Shown piece by piece: positions 1-10,708 of a DNA stretch of 64,000 bases. Made by a program: the position numbers and the translations under genes. This DNA is from Aristolochia californica (taxonomy: Eukaryota > Streptophyta > Magnoliopsida > Piperales > Aristolochiaceae), in contig JARWKL010000010.1 of NCBI GenBank assembly GCA_029961685.1, positions 13,847,931-13,911,930 of the forward strand, in the 5' to 3' direction. A model generated the notes under the pieces. The model saw nothing but the letters and a program-made list of their open reading frames with translations, was not told where the DNA came from and did not search any database. Numbering within the stretch: the first letter of the stretch is position 1; each line of letters begins with the position of its first letter.

Positions 1-418
1 CAGTTACAAGTCCCTTTCCTATAAAATTCCACCAAGCTATTATTAGGGGGTTGTACTAGTGGAATTTCCCAAACACATATTTTGGGGTTCATTTTTAGTG
101 CGTGATATAATTTTCTATTCATTATTATAGTTTTCAAATTTTTTTGCACACATGAACTCTAAAATTTTCATTTTGTTGCGATCTTATATCTTTTTTTGTA
201 TACGAGGAGAAATGGCAGTCACAAGTATGGACTTGAAAAAAAAAAAATTTGAACATAAAAAAATGGGGATGCACAAATGCTGGGAGAGATAATTCCAAAG
301 AGTATCTGCGATTTTTAAAGATAGGCAAAAAAGTGGGTTGTTTGGCTCTGGTAAATATCCAACCACTTGAGAATTCAACTTTTTCTACCCCCCCTTAATT
401 TTTGGCCACTTGCATTGT

Positions 419-463
419 CAACATGCTTGTGGCATGCACACCCACCACACTTAAAGCATGTTG
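419..463. other. Closing dyad of the monomer (stem-loop or cruciform capable)
   Basis: CAACATGCTT at 419-428 and AAGCATGTTG at 454-463 form a perfect 10-bp inverted repeat with a 25-base spacer. It ends next to the monomer boundary and recurs in nearly every unit. In type C the right arm reads CAAGCATGTTG, extending the stem to 11 bp. In types B (CATGCATG) and D (CATGCCTG) the perfect stem is 8 bp. Whether it forms in vivo is unknown. Confidence 0.75.
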
Positions 464-1398
464 GGATCAGTTACAAGTCCCTTTCCAATAAAATTCCACC
501 AAACTATTATTAGGGGGTTGTACTAGTGGAATTTCCCAAACATGGATTTTGGGGTTCATTTTTAGTGCGTGAAATAATTTTCTATTCATTATTATAGTTT
601 TAAAATTTTTTTGCACACATGATCTCTAAAATTTTCATTTTGTTGCGATCTTATATCTTTTTTGTTTACGTGGAAAAATGGGAGTCAAAAGTTTGGACCT
701 GAAAAAAAGAAAATTTTGAACATCAAAAAATGGGGATGCACAAATGCTGGGAGAGATAATTCCAAAGAGTATCTGTGATTTTTAAGGATAGGCAAAAAAG
801 TGGGTTGTTTGTCTCTGGTAAATATCCAACCACTCGAGAATTCAACTTTTTCTACCCCCCCTTATTTTTGGTCACTTGCATCCTCAACATGCATGTGGCA
901 TGCACACCCACCACACTTAAAGCATGTTGGGATCAGTTACAAGTCCCTTTCACATAAAATTCCACCAAGCTATTATTAGGGGGTTGTACTTGTGGAATTT
1001 CCCAAAGATGGATTTTGGGGTTCATTTTTAGTGCGTGAAATAATTTTCTATTAATTATTATAGTTTTCAAATTTTTTTGCACACATGATCTCTAAAATTT
1101 TCATTTTGTTGCGATCTTATATGTTTTTTGTTTACGAGGAAAAATGGGAGTCACAAGTTTGGACCTGAAAAAAAAAAAAGTTTGTACATCCAAAATGGGG
1201 ATGCACAAATGCTGGGAGAGATAATTCCAAAGAGTATCTATGATTTTTAAGGATAGGAAAAAACGAGGGTTGTTTGGCTCTGGTAAATATCCAACCACTT
1301 GAGAATTCAACTTTTTCTACCCCCCCTAATTTTTGGCCACTTGCATCCTCAACATGCTTGTGGCATGCACACCCACCACACTTCAAGCATGTTGGGAT

Positions 1399-1864
1399 CA
1401 GTTACAAGTCCCTTTCCTATAAAATTCCACCAAGCTATTATTAGGGGGTTGTACTAGTGGAATTTCCCAAACATGGATTTTGGGGTTCATTTTTAGTGCG
1501 TGAAATAATTTTCTATTCATTATTATAGTTTTAAAATTTTTTTGCACACATGATCTCTAAAATTTTCATTTTGTTGCGATCTTATATCTTTTTTGTTTAC
1601 GTGGAAAAATGGGAGTCAAAAGTTTGGACCTGAAAAAAAGAAAATTTTGAACATCAAAAAATGGGGATGCACAAATGCTGGGAGAGATAATTCCAAAGAG
1701 TATCTGTGATTTTTAAGGATAGGCAAAAAAGTGGGTTGTTTGTCTCTGGTAAATATCCTACCACTCGAGAATTCAACTTTTTCTACCTCCCCTTATTTTT
1801 GGTCACTTGCATCCTCAACATGCATGTGGCATGCACACCCACCACACTTAAAGCATGTTGGGAT
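1399..1864. repeat. D/B hybrid monomer
   Basis: The head is D-like (CCTATAAAA, CCACCAAGC) and the body is B (GTTTTAAAATTT, TACGTGGAA, GTCAAAAG, CATGCATGTGG). The last D-specific base is about 1434 and the first B-specific base about 1526, so the switch lies in that ~90-bp interval of shared sequence. One exchange between D of one HOR and B of another predicts exactly the A-B-C-D/B-C-D order seen. Confidence 0.88.
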
Positions 1865-2794
1865 CAGTTACAAGTCCCTTTCACATAAAATTCCACCAAG
1901 CTATTATTAGGGGGTTGTACTTGTGGAATTTCCCAAAGATGGATTTTGGGGTTCATTTTTAGTGCGTGAAATAATTTTCTATTAATTATTATAGTTTTCA
2001 AATTTTTTTGCACACATGATCTCTAAAATTTTCATTTTGTTGCGATCTTATATGTTTTTTGTTTACGAGGAAAAATGGGAGTCACAAGTTTGGACCTGAA
2101 AAAAAAAAAAGTTTGTACATCCAAAATGGGGATGCACAAATGCTGGGAGAGATAATTCCAAAGAGTATCTTTGATTTTTAAGGATAGGAAAAAACGAGGG
2201 TTGTTTGGCTCTGGTAAATATCCAACCACTTGAGAATTCAACTTTTTCTACCCCCCCTAATTTTTGGCCACTTGCATCCTCAACATGCTTGTGGCATGCA
2301 CACCCACCACACTTCAAGCATGTTGGGATCAGTTACAAGTCCATTTCCTATAAAATTCCACCAAGCTATTATTAGGGGGTTGTACTAGTGGAATTTCCCA
2401 AACATGGATTTTGGGGTTCATTTTTAGTGCGTGAAATAATTTTCTATTCATTATTAAAGTTTTCAAATTTTTTTGCACAGATGAACTCCAAACTTTTCAT
2501 TTGTTGCGATCTTATATCTTTTTTGTTTACGAGGAAAAATGGGAGTCACAAGTTTGGACCTCAAAAAAAAAAAATGTTTGTACATCCAAAATGGGGATGC
2601 ACAAATGCTGGGAGAGATAATTCCAAAGAGTATCTGTGATTTTTAAGGATAGGCAAAAAAGTGGGTTGTTCGGCTCTGGTAAATATCCAACCACTCGAGA
2701 ATTCAACTTTTTCTAGCCCCCCTAATTTTTGGCCACTTGCATCCTCAACATGCCTGTGGCATGCACACCCACCACACTTAAAGCATGTTGGGAT

Positions 2795-4657
2795 CAGTTA
2801 CAAGTCCCTTTCCTATAAAATTCCACCAAGCTATTATTAGGGGGTTGTACTAGTGGAATTTCCCAAACACATATTTTGGGGTTCATTTTTAGTGCGTGAT
2901 ATAATTTTCTATTCATTATTATAGTTTTCAAATTTTTTTGCACACATGAACTCTAAAATTTTCATTTTGTAGCGATCTTATATCTTTTTTTGTATACGAG
3001 GAGAAATGGGAGTCACAAGTTTGGACTTGAAAAAAAAAAAATTTGAACATAAAAAAATGGGGATGCACAAATGCTGGGAGAGATAATTCCAAAGAGTATC
3101 TGCGATTTTTAAAGATAGGCAAAAAAGTGGGTTGTTTGGCTCTGGTAAATATCCAACCACTTGAGAATTCAAATTTTTCTACCCCCCCTTAATTTTTGGC
3201 CACTTGCATTGTCAACATGCTTGTGGCATGCACACCCACCACACTTAAAGCATGTTGGGATCAGTTACAAGTCCCTTTCCAATAAAATTCCACCAAACTA
3301 TTATTAGGGGGTTGTACTAGTGGAATTTCCCAAACATGGATTTTGGGGTTCATTTTTAGTGCGTGAAATAATTTTCTATTCATTATTATAGTTTTAAAAT
3401 TTTTTTGCACACATGATCTCTAAAATTTTCATTTTGTTGCGATCTTATATCTTTTTTGTTTACGTGGAAAAATGGGAGTCAAAAGTTTGGACCTGAAAAA
3501 AAGAAAATTTTGAACATCAAAAAATGGGGATGCACAAATGCTGGGAGAGATAATTCCAAAGAGTATCTGTGATTTTTAAGGATAGGCAAAAAAGTGGGTT
3601 GTTTGTCTCTGGTAAATATCCAACCACTCAAGAATTCAACTTTTTCTACCCCCCCTTATTTTTGGTCACTTGCATCCTCAACATGCATGTGGCATGCACA
3701 CCCACCACACTTAAAGCATGTTGGGATCAGTTACAAGTCCCTTTCACATAAAATTCCACCAAGCTATTATTTGGGGGTTGTACTTGTGGAATTTCCCAAA
3801 GATGGATTTTGGGGTTCATTTTTAGTGCGTGAAATAATTTTCTATTAATTATTATAGTTTTCAAATTTTTTTGCACACATGATCTCTAAAATTTTCATTT
3901 TGTTGCGATCTTATATGTTTTTTGTTTACGAGGAAAAATGGGAGTCACAAGTTTGGACCTGAAAAAAAAAAAAGTTTGTACATCCAAAATGGGGATGCAC
4001 AAATGCTGGGAGAGATAATTCCAAAGAGTATCTATGATTTTTAAGGATAGGAAAAAACGAGGGTTGTTTGGCTCTGGTAAATATCCAACCACTTGAGAAT
4101 TCAACTTTTTCTACCCCCCCTAATTTTTGGCCACTTGCATCCTCAACATGCTTGTGGCATGCACACCCACCACACTTCAAGCATGTTGGGATCAGTTACA
4201 AGTCCCTTTCCTATAAAATTCCACCAAGCTATTATTAGGGGGTTGTACTAGTGGAATTTCCCAAACATGGATTTTGGGGTTCATTTTTAGTGCGTGAAAT
4301 AATTTTCTATTCATTATTAAAGTTTTCAAATTTTTTTGCACACATGAACTCCAAAATTTTCATTTGTGGCGATCTTATATCTTTTTTGTTTACGAGGAAA
4401 AATGGGAGTCACAAGTTTGGACCACAAAAAAAAAAAATGTTTGTACATCCAAAATGGGGATGCACAAATGCTGGGAGAGATAATTCCAAAGAGTATCTGT
4501 GATTTTTAAGGATAGGCAAAAAAGTGGGTTGTTTGGCTCTGGTAAATATCCAACCACTTGAGAATTCAACTTTTTCTACCCCCCCTAAATTTTGGCCACT
4601 TGCATCCTCAACATGCCTGTGGCATGCACACCCACCGCACTTAAAGCATGTTGGGAT
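2795..4657. repeat. HOR 2, tetramer A-B-C-D
   Basis: Monomers start at 2795 (A), 3262 (B), 3728 (C) and 4193 (D). A carries TGTAGCGATC rather than TGTTGCGATC. B has lost its XhoI site (CTCAAG near 3629). C has ATTTGGGGG near 3769. D has TAAATTTTGG near 4586 and a CTTGAG in place of CTCGAG, both shared with D of HOR 6. Confidence 0.95.
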
Positions 4658-7449
4658 CAGTTACAAGTCCCTTTCCTATAAAATTCCACCAAGCTATTAT
4701 TAGGGGGTTGTACTAGTGGAATTTCCCAAACACATATTTTGGGGTTCATTTTTAGTGCGTGATATAGATTTCTATTCATTATTATAGTTTTCAAATTTTT
4801 TTGCACACATGAACTCTAAAATTTTCATTTTGTAGCGATCTTATATCTTTTTTTGTATACGAGGAGAAATGGGAGTCACAAGTTTGGACTTGAAAAAAAA
4901 AAAATTTGAACATAAAAAAATGGGGATGCACAAATGCTGGGAGAGATAATTCCAAAGAGTATCTGCGATTATTAAAGATAGGCAAAAAAGTGGGTTGTTT
5001 GGCTCTGGTAAATATCCAACCACTTGAGAATTCAACTTTTTCTACCCCCCCTTAATTTTTGGCCACTTGCATTGTCAACATGCTTGTGGCATGCACACCC
5101 ACCACACTTAAAGCATGTTGGGATCAGTTACAAGTCCCTTTCCAATAAAATTCCACCAAACTCTTATTAGGGGGTTGTACTAGTGGAATTTCCCAAACAT
5201 GGATTTTGGGGTTCATTTTTAGTGCGTGAAATAATTTTCTATTCATTATTATAGTTTTAAAATTTTTTTGCACACATGATCTCTAAAATTTTCATTTTGT
5301 TGCGATCTTATATCTTTTTTGTTTACGTGGAAAAATGGGAGTCAAAAGTTTGGACCTGAAAAAAAGAAAATTTTGAACATCAAAAAATGGGGATGCACAA
5401 ATGCTGGGAGAGATAATTCCAAAGAGTATCTGTGATTTTTAAGGATAGGCAAAAAAGTGGGTTGTTTGTCTCTTGTAAATATCCAACCACTCGAGAATTC
5501 AACTTTTTCTACCCCCCCTTATTTTTGGTCACTTGCATCCTCAACATGCATGTGGCATGCACACCCACCACACTTAAAGCATGTTGGGATCAGTTACAAG
5601 TCCCTTTCACATAAAATTCCACCAAGCTATTATTAGGGGGTTGTACTTGTGGAATTTCCCAAAGATGGATTTTGGGGTTCATTTTTAGTGCGTGAAATAA
5701 TTTTCTATTAATTATTATAGTTTTCAAATTTTTTTGCACACATGATCTCTAAAATTTTCATTTTGTTGCGATCTTATATGTTTTTTGTTTACGAGGAAAA
5801 ATGGGAGTCACAAGTTTGGACCTGAAAAAAAAAAAAGTTTGTACATCCAAAATGGGGATGCACAAATGCTGGGAGAGATAATTCCAAAGAGTATCTATGA
5901 TTTTTAAGGATAGGAAAAAATGAGGGTTGTTTGGCTCTGGTAAATATCCAACCACTTGAGAATTCAACTTTTTCTACCCCCCCTAATTTTTGGCCACTTG
6001 CATCCTCAACATGCTTGTGGCATGCACACCCACCACACTTCAAGCATGTTGGGATCAGTTACAAGTCCCTTTCCTATAAAATTCCACCAAGCTATTATTA
6101 GGGGGTTGTACTAGTGGAATTTCCCAAACATGGATTTTGGGGTTCATTTTTAGTGCGTGAAATAATTTTCTATTCATTATTATAGTTTTAAAATTTTTTT
6201 GCACACATGATCTCTAAAATTTTCATTTTGTTGCGATCTTATATCTTTTTTGTTTACGTGGAAAAATGGGAGACAAAAGTTTGGACCTGAAAAAAAGAAA
6301 ATTTTGAACATCAAAAAATGGGGATGCACAAATGCTGGGAGAGATAATTCCAAAGAGTATCTGTGATTTTTAAGGATAGGCAAAAAAGTGGGTTGTTTGT
6401 CTCTGGTAAATATCCAACCACTCGAGAATTCAACTTTTTCTACCCCCCTTATTTTTGGTCACTTGCATCCTCAACATGCATGTGGCATGCACACCCACCA
6501 CATTTAAAGCATGTTGGGATCAGTTACAAGTCCCTTTCACATAAAATTCCACCAAGCTATTATTAGGGGGTTGTACTTGTGGAATTTCCCAAAGATGGAT
6601 TTTGGGGTTCATTTTTAGTGCGTGAAATAATTTTCTATTAATTATTATAGTTTTCAAATTTTTTTGCACACATGATCTCTAAAATTTTCATTTTGTTGCG
6701 ATCTTATATGTTTTTTGTTTACGAGGAAAAATGGGAGTCACAAGTTTGGACCTGAAAAAAAAAAAGTTTGTACATCCAAAATGGGGATGCACAAATGCTG
6801 GGAGAGATAATTCCAAAGAGTATCTATGATTTTTAAGGATAGGAAAAAACGAGGGTTGTTTGGCTCTGGTAAATATCCAACCACTTGAGAATTCAACTTT
6901 TTCTACCCCCCCTAATTTTTGGCCACTTGCATCCTCAACATGCTTGTGGCATGCACACCCACCACACTTCAAGCATGTTGGGATCAGTTACAAGTCCCTT
7001 TCCTATAAAATTCCACCAAGCTATTATTAGGGGGTTGTACTAGTGGAATTTCCCAAACATGGATTTTGGGGTTCATTTTTAGTGCATGAAATAATTTTCT
7101 ATTCATTATTAAAGTTTTCAAATTTTTTTGCACACATGAACTCCAAAATTTTCATTTGTTGCGATCTTATATCTTTTTTGTTTACGAGGAAAAATGGGAG
7201 TCACAAGTTTGGACCTCAAAAAAAAAAAATGTTTGTACATCCAAAATGGGGATGCACAAATGCTGGGAGAGATAATTCCAAAGAGTATCTGTGATTTTTA
7301 AGGATAGGCAAACAAGTGGGTTGTTCGGCTCTGGTAAATATCCAACCACTCGAGAATTCAACTTTTTCTACCCCCCCTAATTTTTGGCCACTTGCATCCT
7401 CAACATGCCTGTGGCATGCACACCCACCACACTTAAAGCATGTTGGGAT
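4658..7449. repeat. HOR 3, hexamer A-B-C-D/B-C-D
   Basis: Monomers start at 4658 (A), 5125 (B), 5591 (C), 6056 (D/B hybrid), 6521 (C) and 6985 (D). A has TGTAGCGATC and B has AAACTCTTATT; both are shared with HOR 7. D has AGTGCATGAAA near 7081, also shared with HOR 7. The layout is that of HOR 1, but its B-C-D tail lacks the private variants of the HOR 1 tail. Confidence 0.93.
6056..6520. repeat. D/B hybrid monomer (second occurrence)
   Basis: This has the same structure as the hybrid at 1399: D head up to about 6091, B body from about 6183. It is one base shorter in the C-run and carries private changes GGGAGACAAAAG and CACATTTAAAGC. Because the switch lies in shared sequence, it could be copied from the same event or be an independent exchange. 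Confidence 0.87.
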
Positions 7450-9311
7450 CAGTTACAAGTCCCTTTCCTATAAAATTCCACCAAGCTATTATTAGGGGGT
7501 TGTACTAGTGGAATTTCCCAAACACATATTTTGGGGTTCATTTTTAGTGCGTGATATAATTTTCTATTCATTATTATAGTTTTCAAATTTTTTTGCACAC
7601 ATGAACTCTAAAATTTTCATTTTGTTGCGATCTTATACCTTTTTTTGTATACGAGGAGAAATGGGAGTCACAAGTTTGGACTTGAAAAAAAAAAAATTTG
7701 AACATAAAAAAATGGGGATGCACAAATGCTGGGAGAGATAATTCCAAAGAGTATCTGCGATTTTTAAAGATAGGCAAAAAAGTGGGTTGTTTGGCTCTGG
7801 TAAATATCCAACCACTTGAGAATTCAACTTTTTCTACCCCCCCTTAATTTTTGGCCACTTGCATTGTCAACATGCTTGTGGCATGACACCCACCACACTT
7901 AAAGCATGTTGGGATCAGTTACAAGTCCCTTTCCAATAAAATTCCACCAAACTATTATTAGGGGGTTGTACTAGTGGAATTTCCCAAACATGGATTTTGG
8001 GGTTCATTTTTAGTGCGTGAAATAATTTTCTATTCATTATTATAGTTTTAAAATTTTTTTGCACACATGATCTCTAAAATTTTCATTTTGTTGCGATCTT
8101 ATATCTTTTTTGTTTACGTGGAAAAATGGGAGTCAAAAGTTTGGACCTGAAAAAAAGAAAATTTTGAACATCAAAAAATGGGGATGCACAAATGCTGGGA
8201 GAGATAATTCCAAAGAGTATCTGTGATTTTTAAGGATAGGAAAAAAAGTGGGTTGTTTGTCTCTGGTAAATATCCTACCACTCGAGAATTCAACTTTTTC
8301 TACCTCCCCTTATTTTTGGTCACTTGCATCCTCAACATGCATGTGGCATGCACACCCACCACACTTAAAGCATGTTGGGATCAGTTACAAGTCCCTTTCA
8401 CATAAAATTCCACCAAGCTATTATTAGGGGGTTGTACTTGTGGAATTTCCCAAAGATGGATTTTGGGGTTCATTTTTAGTGCGTGAAATAATTTTCTATT
8501 AATTATTATAGTTTTCAAATTTTTTTGCACACATGATCTCTAAAATTTTCATTTTGTTGCGATCTTATATGTTTTTTGTTTACGAGGAAAAATGGGAGTC
8601 ACAAGTTTGGACCTGAAAAAAAAAAAAGTTTGTACATCCAAAATGGGGATGCACAAATGCTGGGAGAGATAATTCCAAAGAGTATCTTTGATTTTTAAGG
8701 ATAGGAAAAAACGAGGGTTGTTTGGCTCAGGTAAATATCCAACCACTTGAGAATTCAACTTTTTCTACCCCCCCTAATTTTTGGCCACTTGCATCCTCAA
8801 CATGCTTGTGGCATGCACACCCACCACACTTCAAGCATGTTGGGATCAGTTACAAGTCCCTTTCCTATAAAATTCCACCAAGCTATTATTAGGGGGTTGT
8901 ACTAGTGGAATTTCCCAAACATTGATTTTGGGGTTCATTTTTAGTGCGTGAAATAATTTTCTATTCATTATTAAAGTTTTCAAATTTTTTTGCACAGATG
9001 AACTCCAAAATTTTCATTTGTTGCGATCTTATATCTTTTTTGTTTACGAGGAAAAATGGGAGTCACAAGTTTGGACCTCAAAAAAAAAAAATGTTTGTAC
9101 ATCCAAAATGGGGATGCACAAATGCTGGGAGAGATAATTCCAAAGAGTATCTGTGATTTTTAAGGATAGGCAAAAAAGTGGGTTGTTCGGCTCTGGTAAA
9201 TATCCAACCACTCGAGAATTCAACTTTTTCTACCCCCCCTAATTTTTGGCCACTTGCATCCTCAACATGCCTGTGGCATGCACACCCACCACACTTAAAG
9301 CATGTTGGGAT
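7450..9311. repeat. HOR 4, tetramer A-B-C-D
   Basis: Monomers start at 7450 (A), 7916 (B), 8382 (C) and 8847 (D). A has lost one base in GGCATGACACCC near 7886 and has CTTATACC near 7633. The B-C-D part shares three private variants with 1399-2794. Confidence 0.95.
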
Positions 9312-10708
9312 CAGTTACAAGTCCCTTTCCTATAAAATTCCACCAAGCTATTATTAGGGGTTGTACTAGTGGAATTTCCCAAACACATATTTTGGGGTTC
9401 ATTTTTAGTGCGTGATATAATTTTCTATTCATTATTATAGTTTTCAAATTTTTTTGCACACATGAACTCTAAAATTTTCATTTTGTAGCGATCTTATATC
9501 TTTTTTTGTATACGAGGAGAAATGGGAGTCACAAGTTTGGACTTGAAAAAAAAAAAATTTGAACATAAAAAAATGGGGATGCACAAATGCTGGGAGAGAT
9601 AATTCCAAAGAGTATCTGCGATTTTTAAAGATAGGCAAAAAAGGGGGTTGTTTGGCTCTGGTAAATATCCAACCACTTGAGAATTCAACTTTTTCTACCC
9701 CCCCTTAATTTTTGGCCACTTGCATTGTCAACATGCTTGTGGCATGCACACCCACCACACTTAAAGCATGTTGGGATCAGTTACAAGTCCCTTTCCAATA
9801 AAATTCCACCAAACTATTATTAGGGGGTTGTACTAGTGGAATTTCCCAAACATGGATTTTAGGGTTCATTTTTAGTGCGTGAAATAATTTTCTATTCATT
9901 ATTATAGTTTTAAAATTTTTTTGCACACATGATCTCTAAAATTTTCATTTTGTTGCGATCTTATATCTTTTTTGTTTACGTGGAAAAATGGGAGTCAAAA
10001 GTTTGGACCTGAAAAAAAGAAAATTTTGAACATCAAAAAATGGGGATGCACAAATGCTGGGAGAGATAATTCCAAAGAGTATCTGTGATTTTTAAGGATA
10101 GGCAAAAAAGTGGGTTGTTTGTCTCTGGTAAATATCCTACCACTCGAGAATTCAACTTTTTCTACCCCCCCTTATTTTTGGTCACTTGCATCCTCAACAT
10201 GCATGTGGCATGCACACCCACCACACTTCAAGCATGTTGGGATCAGTTACAAGTCCCTTTCCTATAAAATTCCACCAAGCTATTATTAGGGGGTTGTACT
10301 AGTGGAATTTCCCAAACATGGATTTTGGGGTTCATTTTTAGTGCGTGAAATAATTTTCTATTCATTATTAAAGTTTTCAAATTTTTTTGCACACATGAAC
10401 TCCAAAATTTTCATTTGTTGCGATCTTATATCTTTTTTGTTTACGAGGAAAAATGGGAGTCACAAGTTTGGACCTCAAAAAAAAAAAATGTTTGTACATC
10501 CAAAATGGGGATGCACAAATGCTGGGAGAGATAATTCCAAAGAGTATCTGTGATTTTTAAGGATAGGCAAAAAAGTTGGTTGTTCGGCTCTGGTAAATAT
10601 CCAACCACTCGAGAATTCAACTTTTTCTACCCCCCCTAATTTTTGGCCACTTGCATCCTCAACATGCCTGTGGCATGCACACCCACCACACTTAAAGCAT
10701 GTTGGGAT
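9312..10708. repeat. HOR 5, trimer A-B/C-D
   Basis: Monomers start at 9312 (A), 9778 (B/C hybrid) and 10244 (D). One whole monomer is missing relative to the tetramer. A has the TGTAGCGATC variant and one fewer G in its AGGGGTTG motif. Confidence 0.93.
9778..10243. repeat. B/C hybrid monomer
   Basis: It is B throughout, up to and including the ATGCAT at 10199-10204. It then has the C-specific CTTCAAGC (diagnostic C at 10229) and is followed directly by D. The switch is bracketed to 10205-10229, inside the closing dyad of the monomer. One B-by-C exchange that deletes one monomer explains the trimer. Confidence 0.88.

Larger units (their letters stand above)
1..2794. repeat. HOR 1, hexamer A-B-C-D/B-C-D
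   Basis: Monomers start at 1 (A), 468 (B), 934 (C), 1399 (D/B hybrid), 1865 (C) and 2330 (D). The two extra monomers are a D/B hybrid and a second C. Variants in the last three monomers are shared with HOR 4: ACCTCCCCTT in B (near 1785), GTATCTTTGATT in C (near 2165) and GCACAGATGAAC in D (near 2476). Confidence 0.93.

Noticed and set aside
20..30. TATA-like TATAAAA in A and D heads and AATAAA polyadenylation-like motif in B heads
   Set aside because: These are variants of one AT-rich position, with no adjacent promoter elements or gene. Satellite transcription is possible but not shown.
55..75. NF-kappaB-like decamer (reverse strand of GGAATTTCCC) in every unit
   Set aside because: A short AT-rich partial palindrome fits by chance. 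There is no evidence of regulated transcription and the organism may not have Rel proteins.
1132..1386. Repeated open frames of 60-94 codons on both strands, for example the minus-strand 84-codon frame in every type C unit
   Set aside because: They occur because the repeat copies are nearly identical. The same region gives an 84- or a 94-codon frame depending on single-base changes in the A-run (compare 6688-6972 and 33694-33978), frames overlap on both strands, and there is no promoter or domain.
2660..2700. CENP-B box candidate around GTTCGGCTCTGG in type D
   Set aside because: It has TTCG, but lacks the internal A and the CGGG of the known CENP-B box consensus.
9840..9870. Telomere-like TTTTAGGGTT (also near 15443 and 38268)
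   Set aside because: It is a single G-to-A variant of the satellite motif TTTTGGGGTT, isolated and not tandem.
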